Positions 17,156 to 25,490 of a stretch of 53,751 nucleotides of DNA are shown in pieces (position 1 is the first letter of the stretch; each line of letters opens with the position of its first letter). The DNA lies in contig CACWHI010000009.1 in assembly GCA_902760595.1 (NCBI GenBank), positions 1-53,751 of the forward strand, given 5' to 3'. Source of the DNA: an uncultured Eubacteriales bacterium (GTDB taxonomy: Bacteria; Bacillota; Clostridia; Christensenellales; Aristaeellaceae). The notes beneath the pieces are model-generated. The model was not told where the DNA came from. It ran no database searches and was given only the letters and a program-made list of their open reading frames with translations. A program made the translations under genes and the position numbers.

Positions 17156-17854
17156 TCAGCCGACAAACTCGCTCAGGCAGCGCTCGTACGCCGCCACGGG
17201 GTCCGCCGCCGCGGTGATGGGCCGGCCCACCACGATATAGTCGCTGCCCACCCGCTTCGCCTCGGCGGGCGTCATGACGCGCTTCTGGTCTCCCCTGTCG
17301 CCGTCCGCGAAGCGCACGCCGGGGGTCACCGTCAGGAAGCCCGCGCCGCAGGCCTCGTGCACCTTGGCCGCCTCCAGGGGGCTGCAGACCACGCCGTCCA
17401 GCCCGGCCTTCTTCGCGTTCATGGCATAGTGCATGACTACCTGGTCGATGGGCTCCCTGATCAGCAGCTCGTTCTCCAGCGCCGCCTGGTCCGTGCTGGT
17501 CAGCTGCGTGACCGCGATCAGCAGCGGGCGCGTGCCGTCCGGCCGGGTCAGGCCCTCCAGCGCCGCCCGCATCATCTGCGCCGTGCCCGCCGCGTGCAGG
17601 TTCACGATGTCCGCGCCCAGGTCGCGCAGCACGGTCATGGCCTTTTTTACCGTGTTGGGAATGTCATGCAGCTTCAGGTCCAGAAAAACCTGATGCCCGC
17701 GCGCCTTGATGGTGCGCACGATGTCCGGGCCAGCGCCGTAAAACAGCTCCATGCCGATCTTCACGAAGGGCTTCCTGCCCGTAAACCGGTCCAGAAATGC
17801 CAGCGTGGTTTCCGCGTTCGGGAAATCGCAGGCGATGATGACGTCCTTGCCCAT
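17156..17854 (-). CDS. pyrF: Orotidine 5'-phosphate decarboxylase
   Basis: PyrF decarboxylates OMP to UMP, the last step of the pathway. The 232 residues carry MGKDVIIACDFPNAE at the N-terminus, the catalytic VFLDLKLHDIPNTV (Asp-x-Lys-x-x-Asp core), and the phosphate-binding GSDYIVVGRPITAA near the end. It is separated from pyrD by a single base and from pyrE by 34 bp. Nothing is unusual. Confidence 0.96.
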   Translation of the reverse strand: MGKDVIIACDFPNAETTLAFLDRFTGRKPFVKIGMELFYGAGPDIVRTIKARGHQVFLDLKLHDIPNTVKKAMTVLRDLGADIVNLHAAGTAQMMRAALEGLTRPDGTRPLLIAVTQLTSTDQAALENELLIREPIDQVVMHYAMNAKKAGLDGVVCSPLEAAKVHEACGAGFLTVTPGVRFADGDRGDQKRVMTPAEAKRVGSDYIVVGRPITAAADPVAAYERCLSEFVG

Positions 17855-17855
17855 A

Positions 17856-18764
17856 TCAGCGTCCTCCCCTCAGTTCTTCAATGCTCGCAATACCGTATCT
17901 GTCCATCGCCGCCGGCAGATCGTCGATGATCCGCCTGCAGGCGTAAGGATCCGTCAGATTGGCCGCGCCGACCTCGACAGCGGAAGCGCCCGCCATCATC
18001 ATTTCCAGCACGTCCTCGGCCGTGGTCACGCCGCCCATGCCGACCACCGGGATGCCCACGGCGCGGCTCACCTGCCACACCATGCGCAGCGCCACCGGGA
18101 ATACCGCCGGCCCACTGACGCCGCCCATCACGTTTTTGATGACCGGCCTGCGCGTCCTCAGGTCGATGCGCATGCCCTGCAGGGTGTTGATCAGGCTGAC
18201 ACCGTCCGCGCCGGCGTCCTCGCAGGCCTTCGCGATGGCGGCGATGTCCGTCACGTTGGGGCTCAGCTTCATGATGACGGGCTTTTTCGTGACGGCCTTG
18301 ACTGCCCGGGTCACCTCGGCCGCCGCCCGGGGATCGGTGCCGAAGCTCATGCCGCCGCCGTGCACATTCGGGCAGCTGATGTTGACCTCCAGCCAGCCCA
18401 CCTGATCCTCCCGATCGAGCTTTTCGCAGGTGTAAGCGTAGTCGTCCACGCTGAAGCCGCTCACATTGGCCATGACCGGCTTATGGAACACCTTCCGCAG
18501 CTTCGGCAGCTCCTCAGCGATGACCCTGTCCACGCCTGGATTCTGAAGGCCCACCGCGTTGATCATGCCCGCCGGGCATTCCGCGATGCGCGGCGTAGGA
18601 TTGCCGAAGCGCGGCTCCTTCGTGGTTCCCTTGAAGCTGAAGGTGCCCAGGCAGTTGATGTCGTACCATTCCGCGAATTCCCAGCCGAAGCCGAAGGTGC
18701 CGCTGGCGGGGATCACGGGGTTGTCCAGCCCGACGCCGCACAGGACCGTACTCAGTCTGCCCAC
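17856..18764 (-). CDS. pyrD: Dihydroorotate dehydrogenase, class 1B catalytic subunit
   Basis: PyrD oxidises dihydroorotate to orotate with FMN. In class 1B enzymes it works with PyrK to pass electrons to NAD. The 302-residue chain has VIPASGTFGFGWEFAEW, the active-site Cys in NISCPNVHGGG (typical of class 1), and the FMN-binding GMGGVTTAEDVLEMM. It overlaps pyrK by 13 bp, consistent with equimolar production of the two subunits. Confidence 0.96.
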   Translation of the reverse strand: MGRLSTVLCGVGLDNPVIPASGTFGFGWEFAEWYDINCLGTFSFKGTTKEPRFGNPTPRIAECPAGMINAVGLQNPGVDRVIAEELPKLRKVFHKPVMANVSGFSVDDYAYTCEKLDREDQVGWLEVNISCPNVHGGGMSFGTDPRAAAEVTRAVKAVTKKPVIMKLSPNVTDIAAIAKACEDAGADGVSLINTLQGMRIDLRTRRPVIKNVMGGVSGPAVFPVALRMVWQVSRAVGIPVVGMGGVTTAEDVLEMMMAGASAVEVGAANLTDPYACRRIIDDLPAAMDRYGIASIEELRGGR

Positions 18765-19486
18765 AGGATCTCCTCCTTATCCAGCACCGGGCCCTCGCGG
18801 CAGATGCGCTTCCAGCCGGTGATCGTTCTGCAGGTGCAGCCCATGCACGCGCCGAAGCCGCAGCCCATCCGCTCCTCGAAGCTGAACTGGCCGGGCGTTT
18901 TCGTCGCCTTGTACACAGCCTTCAGCATCGGCTCCGGCCCGCAGGTGTAAAAGAAGCTGTACTCTTCGGACAGCGCGTCCGTCACAAAGCCCTTGACGCC
19001 ATAGCTGCCGTCCGCCGTGGTCACGGTCACCTCGCAGCCCAGGGCCGTGAATTCTTCTTCCGCGAAGACCTCCTCCTTCGTGTTGAAGCCCAGAACGGCG
19101 GTCACCGCTTTGCCCTCCGCCCGCAGGCGCTTCGCCAGCAGGTACAGGGGCGGAACGCCCACGCCGCCGCCCAGCAGCAGGGGACGCTCCCCCGCTTTGG
19201 AAAGGTCGTAGCCGTTGCCCAGGCCCGTCAGCGCGTCCAGCGTCTCCCCGGCCTTCATGCGGGACAGCTGCTCCGTGCCGTGGCCGACCGCTTTATAGAT
19301 GATCGTCACCTTTCCCGGCTCCCAGTCGTACACGGAGATGGGCCGGCGCAGGAAGCGCCCCGCCAGGCGCAGGTTGATGAACTGCCCCGGCCGCTGCTCC
19401 TCCAGGTCCGCCGCGGCGAGCGCCATCCGGTACACGTTCGCGGTCAGCGGGCGGTTTTCCGCAATGGTCAGTATCGTCTGTTTCAT
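18752..19486 (-). CDS. pyrK: Dihydroorotate dehydrogenase electron-transfer subunit
   Basis: PyrK carries FAD and a 2Fe-2S cluster and transfers electrons from PyrD to NAD. The 244 residues hold a ferredoxin-reductase FAD domain (GQFINLRLAGRFLRRPISVYD), an NAD-binding part (LLLGGGVGVPPLYLLAKRL), and the C-terminal cluster motif MGCGFGACMGCTC followed by a further Cys in RICREGPV. It overlaps pyrD by 13 bp and follows carB by 9 bp. Confidence 0.95.
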   Translation of the reverse strand: MKQTILTIAENRPLTANVYRMALAAADLEEQRPGQFINLRLAGRFLRRPISVYDWEPGKVTIIYKAVGHGTEQLSRMKAGETLDALTGLGNGYDLSKAGERPLLLGGGVGVPPLYLLAKRLRAEGKAVTAVLGFNTKEEVFAEEEFTALGCEVTVTTADGSYGVKGFVTDALSEEYSFFYTCGPEPMLKAVYKATKTPGQFSFEERMGCGFGACMGCTCRTITGWKRICREGPVLDKEEILWAD

Positions 19487-19495
19487 AGTCCCGCC

Positions 19496-22400
19496 TCATG
19501 CGTCGATGGTGGAAATGGTCAGGGTCGTCTCCTCCAGCACGTCCAGCAGCACGCGCACCGTGTCCAGGCTCGTGAAGATGGTCGCGTTGTTCTCCGTGGC
19601 GCAGCGGCGGATCTGCAGGCCGTCGGTGACGGAATCGTCCTCGCCGATCTCGCGCGTGTTGATGATGTAGGCCACATGCCCCGCGCGGATGCTGTCCAGG
19701 ATCTCCGTGCTGCCCTGGCTGATCTTTTTGACGGCGTGGGTGCGGATGCCGTTCGCCTTCAGGTACCTCGCCGTGCCTGTGGTGGCCTGGATGTTGAAGC
19801 CCAGGTTGTAAAAGCGGCGGATCAGCTCCAGCGCCTCGTCCTTGTCGCGGTCCGCGATGGTGGCGAGCACGGTGCCGTAATTCTTGAGCTTCGTGCCTGC
19901 CGCCTGCAGCGCCTTGTACAAAGCGCGGTTCAGCTTGTCGTCGTAGCCGATGGCTTCGCCGGTGGATTTCATTTCCGGGCTCAGGTAGGCATCCAGGCCC
20001 TTGATCTTGTTGAAGCTGAATACCGGCACCTTCACGTAATAGCGCTTCTTTTCCTCCGGATAGAGGTCGAAATATCCCTGCTCCTTCAGGCTCTTGCCCA
20101 GGATGACCTCGGTGGCAATGTCCGCCAGGCTGTAGCCGGTGGCCTTGCTCAGGAAGGGCACCGTACGGCTGGAGCGCGGGTTGACCTCGATGATGAACAC
20201 GTTCTCGTGCTCATCCACGATGAACTGGATGTTGTAAAGCCCCACGATGCCGATGCCCAGGCCCAGCTTCTTGGCGTACTGCAGGATGATGCCCTTGACC
20301 CTGTCGCTGATGCTGAAGGCGGGATAGACGGAGATGCTGTCGCCGCTATGGATGCCGGTACGCTCCACCAGCTCCATGATGCCGGGCACGAACACGTCCC
20401 GGCCGTCGCAGATGGCGTCCACCTCCACCTCCTTGCCGCGGATGTACTTATCCACCAGCACGGGCTTGTCCTGGTCGATCTCCACGGCGGTCTTCAGATA
20501 GTGGCGCAGCTGGGCCTCGTTGCCCACGATCTGCATGGCGCGGCCGCCCAGCACGAAGCTTGGGCGAACCAGCACCGGATAGCCGATCTCCTTCGCGGCG
20601 GCTACGCCGTCCTCGATCTTCGTCACCGCCCGGCCCTGGGGCTGGGGGATGTTCAGCTCGATCAGGATTCGTTCAAAGGCGTCGCGGTTCTCGGCGCGCT
20701 CAATGGCGTCGCAGTCGGTGCCGATGATCTTCACGCCGCGCTCCATCAGGGGCTGGGCCAGGTTGATGGCCGTCTGGCCGCCGAGGGAGGCGATGACGCC
20801 CTCGGGCTTTTCAAAGTCGATGATCGCCATCACGTCTTCCGGCGTCAGGGGCTCGAAGTACAGCTTGTCCGCCGTGGTGTAGTCCGTGGAGACGGTCTCG
20901 GGGTTGTTGTTGATGATGATGGCCTCGTAGCCCGCGCGGCGGATGGTCTGCACCGCGTGGACCGTGCTGTAATCGAATTCTACGCCCTGGCCGATGCGGA
21001 TGGGGCCCGCGCCCAGCACAACGATCTTCTTTTTATCCGTCAGGATAGAATCGTTCTTCCCGCTGTAGCTGGAGTAGAGGTAGGCGATATACTTGCCGGT
21101 GTGCAGGGTATCGACCATGCGGAACACAGGCACGATGCCGTTCCGTTTCCTGAGGGCGTAGACCTCCGTATCCTTCACGCCCCAGAGGCGCCCGATCTCC
21201 TCGTCCCCGAAGCCCATGACCTTGGCCTCGCGGAGGAGCTCCACGTTTCCGGGCGCGGCGGCGAGGCGCTTCTCCATCTCAGTGATCTTCAGGATGCTTT
21301 CCAGGAAGAGCTCCGTGATCATGGTCTTTTCGTGCACGGCTACGACGCTGACGCCGCGGCGCAGCAGCTCGGTGACGGCGTACAGGGTATCGGCCCGGAA
21401 CTCGGTCACGTAGTCGAGCAGCTCATCCGTGGTGAAGGCATCGAACCGCGCCAGGTGCAGGTGGCACACGCCGGTTTCCAGGCTGCGCACGCTCTTGAGC
21501 ATGCACTCCTCCAGGGTGCTGCCGATGCCCATGACCTCGCCGGTGGCCTTCATCTGGGTGCCCAGCTGGTTGCTGGCGGAGGTGAACTTGTCGAAGGGGA
21601 AGCGCGGGAACTTGGCCACGATGTAGTTGAGGCTGGGCTCCATGGCCGCGTTGCCGCCCGCCACGGGGATCTCGTCCAGGGACATGCCCATGGCCACCTT
21701 GGCGGTCACCCGCGCGATGGGGTAGCCGCTGGCCTTGCTGGCCAGGGCGGAGGAACGGCTGACGCGGGGGTTGACCTCGATCAGGTAGTATTTGCTGGAA
21801 TTGGGGTCCAGCGCAAACTGCACGTTGCAGCCGCCCTCGATCTTCAGCTCCCGGATGATGCGCAGGGCGCTGTCGTTAAGCATTTTCAGGTCATGGTCGG
21901 ACAGGCTCAGGATCGGGGCCACCACCACGCTGTCGCCGGTATGCACGCCCACGGGATCCACGTTTTCCATGCCGCAGATGGTGATGGCGCGGTCGGTGCT
22001 GTCGCGCATGACCTCGAACTCGATCTCCTTATAGCCGCGCACGCTCTTTTCCACCAGCACCTGGTGCACGGGGCTCAGGCGGAAGGCGTTGGTGCCGATC
22101 TCGATCAGCTCCTCCTCGTTATTGGCGAAGCCGCCGCCGGTACCGCCCAGCGTGAAGGCGGGGCGCAGCACCACCGGGTAGCCGATGTCCAGCGCGGCCT
22201 TCTTCGCCTCGTCCAGGCTGTAGGTGATCTCGCTGGGGATGACCGGCTCGCCGATGCTTTCGCACATTTCCTTGAACAGCTCGCGGTCCTCGGCGCGCTC
22301 GATGGACTTGCTGGGGGTGCCCAGCAGCTTGACGCCGCACTCCTGCAGCACGCCCTTGCGCTCCAGCTGGATGGCCAGGTTCAGGCCCGTCTGGCCGCCA

Positions 22401-22669
22401 ATGCCGGGCACGATGGCGTCCGGGCGCTCGTAGCGCAGGATCTTGGCGATGTATTCGAGGGTCAGCGGCTCCATATAGACCTTGTCCGCGATGGAGGTAT
22501 CCGTCATGATGGTGGCGGGGTTGGAGTTGCAGAGGACGACCTCGTAGCCCTCCTCCTTGAGCGCCAGGCAGGCCTGGGTGCCGGCGTAGTCGAATTCCGC
22601 CGCCTGGCCGATCACGATGGGGCCGCTGCCGATGATGAGTACCTTTTTGATGTCAGTCCGCTTTGCCAT
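19496..22669 (-). CDS. carB: Carbamoyl-phosphate synthase large subunit
   Basis: CarB makes carbamoyl phosphate from bicarbonate, ammonia and two ATP. Its 1057 residues contain two homologous ATP-grasp halves, opening with VLIIGSGPIVIGQAAEFDY and IVVLGAGPIRIGQGVEFDY, and an MGS-like allosteric domain over the last ~120 residues. It overlaps pyrC by 17 bp and precedes pyrK. The glutaminase subunit gene carA, usually directly upstream of carB, is not in this operon or window, so it must be elsewhere if glutamine is the nitrogen donor. Confidence 0.97.
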   Translation of the reverse strand: MAKRTDIKKVLIIGSGPIVIGQAAEFDYAGTQACLALKEEGYEVVLCNSNPATIMTDTSIADKVYMEPLTLEYIAKILRYERPDAIVPGIGGQTGLNLAIQLERKGVLQECGVKLLGTPSKSIERAEDRELFKEMCESIGEPVIPSEITYSLDEAKKAALDIGYPVVLRPAFTLGGTGGGFANNEEELIEIGTNAFRLSPVHQVLVEKSVRGYKEIEFEVMRDSTDRAITICGMENVDPVGVHTGDSVVVAPILSLSDHDLKMLNDSALRIIRELKIEGGCNVQFALDPNSSKYYLIEVNPRVSRSSALASKASGYPIARVTAKVAMGMSLDEIPVAGGNAAMEPSLNYIVAKFPRFPFDKFTSASNQLGTQMKATGEVMGIGSTLEECMLKSVRSLETGVCHLHLARFDAFTTDELLDYVTEFRADTLYAVTELLRRGVSVVAVHEKTMITELFLESILKITEMEKRLAAAPGNVELLREAKVMGFGDEEIGRLWGVKDTEVYALRKRNGIVPVFRMVDTLHTGKYIAYLYSSYSGKNDSILTDKKKIVVLGAGPIRIGQGVEFDYSTVHAVQTIRRAGYEAIIINNNPETVSTDYTTADKLYFEPLTPEDVMAIIDFEKPEGVIASLGGQTAINLAQPLMERGVKIIGTDCDAIERAENRDAFERILIELNIPQPQGRAVTKIEDGVAAAKEIGYPVLVRPSFVLGGRAMQIVGNEAQLRHYLKTAVEIDQDKPVLVDKYIRGKEVEVDAICDGRDVFVPGIMELVERTGIHSGDSISVYPAFSISDRVKGIILQYAKKLGLGIGIVGLYNIQFIVDEHENVFIIEVNPRSSRTVPFLSKATGYSLADIATEVILGKSLKEQGYFDLYPEEKKRYYVKVPVFSFNKIKGLDAYLSPEMKSTGEAIGYDDKLNRALYKALQAAGTKLKNYGTVLATIADRDKDEALELIRRFYNLGFNIQATTGTARYLKANGIRTHAVKKISQGSTEILDSIRAGHVAYIINTREIGEDDSVTDGLQIRRCATENNATIFTSLDTVRVLLDVLEETTLTISTIDA

Positions 22670-23849
22670 ACCGCTGATCCTCCTCCTGATAGACCGTTTT
22701 GCCGCGGAACGCCGTTTTCAGGCAGCGCCCGTATACCCTCTGCCCCGAAAAGGGCGTCGCTCTGCCCTTGGACAGAAATTCACTGGGATCGATTTCATAC
22801 GCAGCGTCCAGGTTCCACACGCTGTAATCCCCCTCGTGGAGCGGGATACTGAACCGCCGCCGGGGCGCTTCCGTCATCAGCGCCACAAGCCGCTCCAGCG
22901 TCAGGATGCCCGGCCGCACCAGGCCCGTATACAGCGCCGGGAAGGCGCATTCCAGACCCACGATGCCGAAGGCCGAGCCCGGCAGGCCGCGGCTCTTTTC
23001 CTCGGCGCTGTGGGGCGCGTGGTCCGTGGCGATCATGTCGATGGTGCCGTCCAGCAGGCCCTCCAGCAGCGCCTCCCGGTCCGCCTTGCTCCGGATGGGC
23101 GGGTTCATGCGGAAGCGCCCGTCCTCCTGCAGGTCGCTGTCGTCCATCAGCAGGTAGTGGGGCCCGGTCTCGCAGGTCACGTCCACGCCGTTCTTCTTTG
23201 CTTCGCGGATCAGGGCCACGCTCTCCTTGCAGCTGATGTGGCACACGTGGTAGGCGCAGCCCGTTTCCTTCGCCAGCCTCAGGTCCCGCTTGATCGGCCC
23301 CCATTCGCTCTCGGAGCAGATGCCCTTGTGCCCGTGGGCCCGGGCGTAATCCCCGTCGTGGATGTAGCCGCCGTGCAGCAGGCTTTCGTCCTCGCAGTGG
23401 GCGGCGATGATCTTGCCGAGCGCCTGGCAGCGCTCCATCAGGGAGCGCATCATGCTCTCGCTCTGCACGCCCTTGCCGTCGTCGCTGAAGGCGATCACCC
23501 GGGGGGCCAGCGCCTCCAGGTCGGCGGCCTCCTGTCCTTTTTCCCCCACCGTCAGCGCGGCGTAGGGATACACGTCGATCAGGCCGGCTTCCACGATCAG
23601 CCGCTCCTCCTCGGCCAGGTGGGTGAGGCTGTCCGGCACCGGGTTCAGGTTCGGCATGGCGCAGACCGCCGTATATCCGCCCCGGGCCGCGGCGCGGCTG
23701 CCGGTGAGGATGGTCTCCTTATAAGAAAACCCGGGTTCTCTGAAATGCACATGCACGTCACAGAAACCGGGAAAAACAGCATATCCTTCTTTGGTTTTCG
23801 AAATGGTTCCGCCTTGTCCGCCTGATAAGAGCCTGCTGTCCAACGTCAT
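22653..23849 (-). CDS. pyrC: Dihydroorotase
   Basis: PyrC cyclises carbamoyl aspartate to dihydroorotate. The 398-residue class I-type protein shows the metal motif DVHVHFREPG, then IAAHCEDE, the Cys-His pair in YHVCHISCKES and the catalytic Asp in ATDHAPH. The N-terminal beta-domain before the metal site is short (about 30 residues). It is the first gene of the pyrimidine operon. AGGAGGAG precedes the ATG, and a structured leader with a terminator lies immediately upstream. Confidence 0.93.
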   Translation of the reverse strand: MTLDSRLLSGGQGGTISKTKEGYAVFPGFCDVHVHFREPGFSYKETILTGSRAAARGGYTAVCAMPNLNPVPDSLTHLAEEERLIVEAGLIDVYPYAALTVGEKGQEAADLEALAPRVIAFSDDGKGVQSESMMRSLMERCQALGKIIAAHCEDESLLHGGYIHDGDYARAHGHKGICSESEWGPIKRDLRLAKETGCAYHVCHISCKESVALIREAKKNGVDVTCETGPHYLLMDDSDLQEDGRFRMNPPIRSKADREALLEGLLDGTIDMIATDHAPHSAEEKSRGLPGSAFGIVGLECAFPALYTGLVRPGILTLERLVALMTEAPRRRFSIPLHEGDYSVWNLDAAYEIDPSEFLSKGRATPFSGQRVYGRCLKTAFRGKTVYQEEDQRYGKAD

Positions 23850-23877
23850 CTCTTCCGCTCCTCCTGGTGCCCTGCCG

Positions 23878-23913
23878 GGAAAACAAAAACCCTGCCGGAG
23901 ATAGGGCAGGGTT
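23878..23913 (-). terminator. Leader terminator (attenuator) before pyrC
   Basis: On the minus strand AACCCTGCC (23905-23913) pairs perfectly with GGCAGGGTT (23888-23896) across an 8-nt loop, followed by TTTGTTTT. It lies between the pyrimidine promoter and pyrC, so it can only act as an attenuator. The GGCAGGG arm sequence recurs about 20 nt downstream. Confidence 0.85.
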
Positions 23914-24020
23914 CGGACTGCGTCAAATACACCCGGGAGTTTCCCTCCCCGGTCCCGCCAGCGGCGGATCAGCCTCCGAATCTTGCCGATATCTCAGTAT
24001 CGACTTAAAGACCGGTACCG
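23905..24020 (-). promoter_or_regulatory. Structured pyrimidine leader with antiterminator; riboswitch or PyrR-type attenuator
   Basis: The RNA segment GGCAAGAUUCGGA (23987-23975) pairs with UCCGAACCCUGCC (23917-23905) at 11 of 13 positions. That pairing captures the whole 5' arm of the terminator, giving two exclusive folds. Inside the pairing are hairpins CCGCC/GGCGG (23955-23967) and GGGAG/CUCCC (23935-23949). Outside it are CGAUA/UAUCG (23987-24002) and CCGGUC/GACCGG (24010-24015 with 23949-23954). A GAGGCU in the loop of a competing CGGA/UCCG hairpin resembles half of the PyrR recognition sequence, but the full consensus is absent. I recognise no known riboswitch class. Confidence 0.7.
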
Positions 24021-24026
24021 CTGTAT

Positions 24027-24055
24027 CTTTTACCATATTGTCCGCTGATTGTCAA
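24027..24055 (-). promoter_or_regulatory. Pyrimidine operon promoter
   Basis: On the minus strand TTGACA (24050-24055) is followed after 17 nt by TAAAAG (24027-24032), with an upstream TGG giving an extended -10. Initiation near 24020 would yield a leader of about 170 nt before pyrC. Confidence 0.75.
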
Positions 24056-24093
24056 GCGGGAATAAATGGGAGAAAGTGAACCAGATACCCGAC

Positions 24094-25077
24094 TTATTCC
24101 GGCTTCGCCATGGTCCGAAGCGCTTCCAGCATGAACGGCCGGGCTTCCGTGTCGATATCGCTGACCCACATGAACAGGCCGTAATAGCCGTACCCTTCAT
24201 ATACAAATGCCACGTTGAGCATGGTCACGTTCGCGTCGACCTCGGAAACCAGCGCGTCCACGCCCAGATCCTCTAGCTTGACGGTAAAGGGCTCCCCCGC
24301 GACGCTGCCGGCACCCTGGCTCTGCAGGAACCAGTTGAGCAGGCCGCTGGCATCTCCCGCGTCCACAGGATAAGTGTACAGCAGCTGGATCATCCAGCGG
24401 CCGTCGTCCTTTTCCAATACAAAAGCGGTATCCGGCCGCAGCAGATCATCGAAGGGAACGACGTTCCATTCATCCGTCAGACGGATCTTCAGCCCGTGTT
24501 CCACGCTGACGAAGGAACCGTCAGGCAGCTTCGTCTGGCGGATCTCTTTCAGGTCGCGTTCCCGCTCCGGATCGGCCATGAAGGAGCGCATCACGGCGAG
24601 CATTGCCTCGTCATCCGCCGTTTCTGCGCTGCCATACATGCACATATTGTAGCCGAACTGATCGTCAAACGCCTCGAACCACAGGGCGTGAGTGGCGGCT
24701 CCGCGCATGATCTGCCAGCGCAGGCGGATGCCGTTTTCCAGCGTTTCCTCCTCAATTCCGGTTTCGCTGTATTTGCCGCCGGCGATCGAAAACACGAACG
24801 AGATATAGCTGTTCAGCTTGCGCCGGGCCGTCGATTCGTATTCATCCATCGGCGCGCAGTTGGCGTAGATCAGCTTCAGCATCCCGTCCGTTTCAAAACG
24901 AAAATCCGACAGCTCATTCCCGGTGTTCGGGCCGGCCGTCACCCCTTCCGGAAGTTCCACGGAGAAGAGCCCGAAAGCAATGTTCAGCCGGTGCTCTTCC
25001 CCCTCAGCCGCGGCGGTCATGCAAAGGACCGCGGCCATGGCGATAACGAGCGCTGCCGTCAGCACGCGCCTTCCCAT
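24094..25077 (-). CDS. Secreted protein with two similar domains, function unknown
   Basis: I do not recognise this 327-residue protein. A Sec signal peptide (RRVLTAALVIAMAAVLC, cleavage after ALA/AAA-like residues) is followed by two halves of about 150 residues. Each opens similarly (FGLFSVELPEGV and HGLKIRLTDEWNV) and ends with a helix (MLAVMRSFMADPE and MLEALRTMAKPE), which suggests an internal duplication of a PsbP/DcrB-like fold. That fold guess is weak. Start: AGGAGG lies 9 nt before the ATG at 25077, and a GTG at 25095 overlaps the ribosome site itself. It ends the sigma-factor-led gene row. Confidence 0.7.
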   Translation of the reverse strand: MGRRVLTAALVIAMAAVLCMTAAAEGEEHRLNIAFGLFSVELPEGVTAGPNTGNELSDFRFETDGMLKLIYANCAPMDEYESTARRKLNSYISFVFSIAGGKYSETGIEEETLENGIRLRWQIMRGAATHALWFEAFDDQFGYNMCMYGSAETADDEAMLAVMRSFMADPERERDLKEIRQTKLPDGSFVSVEHGLKIRLTDEWNVVPFDDLLRPDTAFVLEKDDGRWMIQLLYTYPVDAGDASGLLNWFLQSQGAGSVAGEPFTVKLEDLGVDALVSEVDANVTMLNVAFVYEGYGYYGLFMWVSDIDTEARPFMLEALRTMAKPE

Positions 25078-25095
25078 TTCAGCGTACCTCCTCAC

Positions 25096-25455
25096 TTATC
25101 CCAGCACTTCCAATCCTTCAGGAAAAACGACCTTCGTCAGGGATGGGCACCACTCAAACACATTGTTTCCGACCGCTTTCACGCCTTCAGGCACCGACAC
25201 TTCAGTGATTTGGGAACCGTTGAAAGCATGGGAGGCGATGGAGGTGACCTTCAGCCCTTTCAGTTCGGACGGAATGCTCAGTTTCTTATCCTTGCCGGTA
25301 TAACCGGCGATCTCGGCGATACCGTCTTCTTTGACGGTATAAACATACCCTTTTTCATTGAAGAACTTTTCAGTCTCCTGGCTTTCCGCGCAGACTGCCG
25401 CCGCGGTCATAAGCATCACCGCCGTGATCAGCAGTATGATCCCTTTTTTCAGCAT
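25096..25455 (-). CDS. Short secreted BspA-type leucine-rich repeat protein
   Basis: The 119-residue product has a signal peptide (MLKKGIILLITAVML, cleavage after VCA) and then TpLRR/BspA-like units: a linker with YTGKDKKLSIPSELKG, then VTSIASHAFNGSQITEVSVPEGV and KAVGNNVFEWCPSLTKVVFPEGL. Such repeats mediate surface or host interaction in many gut Firmicutes. Having only about two units, it is unusually short for the family and may be a remnant or a minimal form. GGAGG 10 nt upstream supports the ATG at 25455. The stop is about 18 bp before the next gene's start. Confidence 0.75.
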   Translation of the reverse strand: MLKKGIILLITAVMLMTAAAVCAESQETEKFFNEKGYVYTVKEDGIAEIAGYTGKDKKLSIPSELKGLKVTSIASHAFNGSQITEVSVPEGVKAVGNNVFEWCPSLTKVVFPEGLEVLG

Positions 25456-25490
25456 CGCAAACCGACCTCCGGATTTTAATATCACCCTTA

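Noticed and set aside
19280..22852. 1190-codon open frame on the plus strand
   Set aside because: Antisense of carB and its neighbours; composition and lack of motifs show it is not coding.
23970..23990. Canonical PyrR binding loop
   Set aside because: Only GAGGCU fits; the preceding UCCNGN part of the consensus is absent, so I did not call it as such.
23905..24020. Cobalamin riboswitch on the plus strand
   Set aside because: GGTCCCGCCA and CTCCGAAT give a faint resemblance, but no gene lies downstream on that strand, and the promoter and terminator orientation point the other way.
23867..24079. 70-codon frame on the plus strand across the pyr leader
   Set aside because: It runs antisense through a terminator and a structured leader; no ribosome site.
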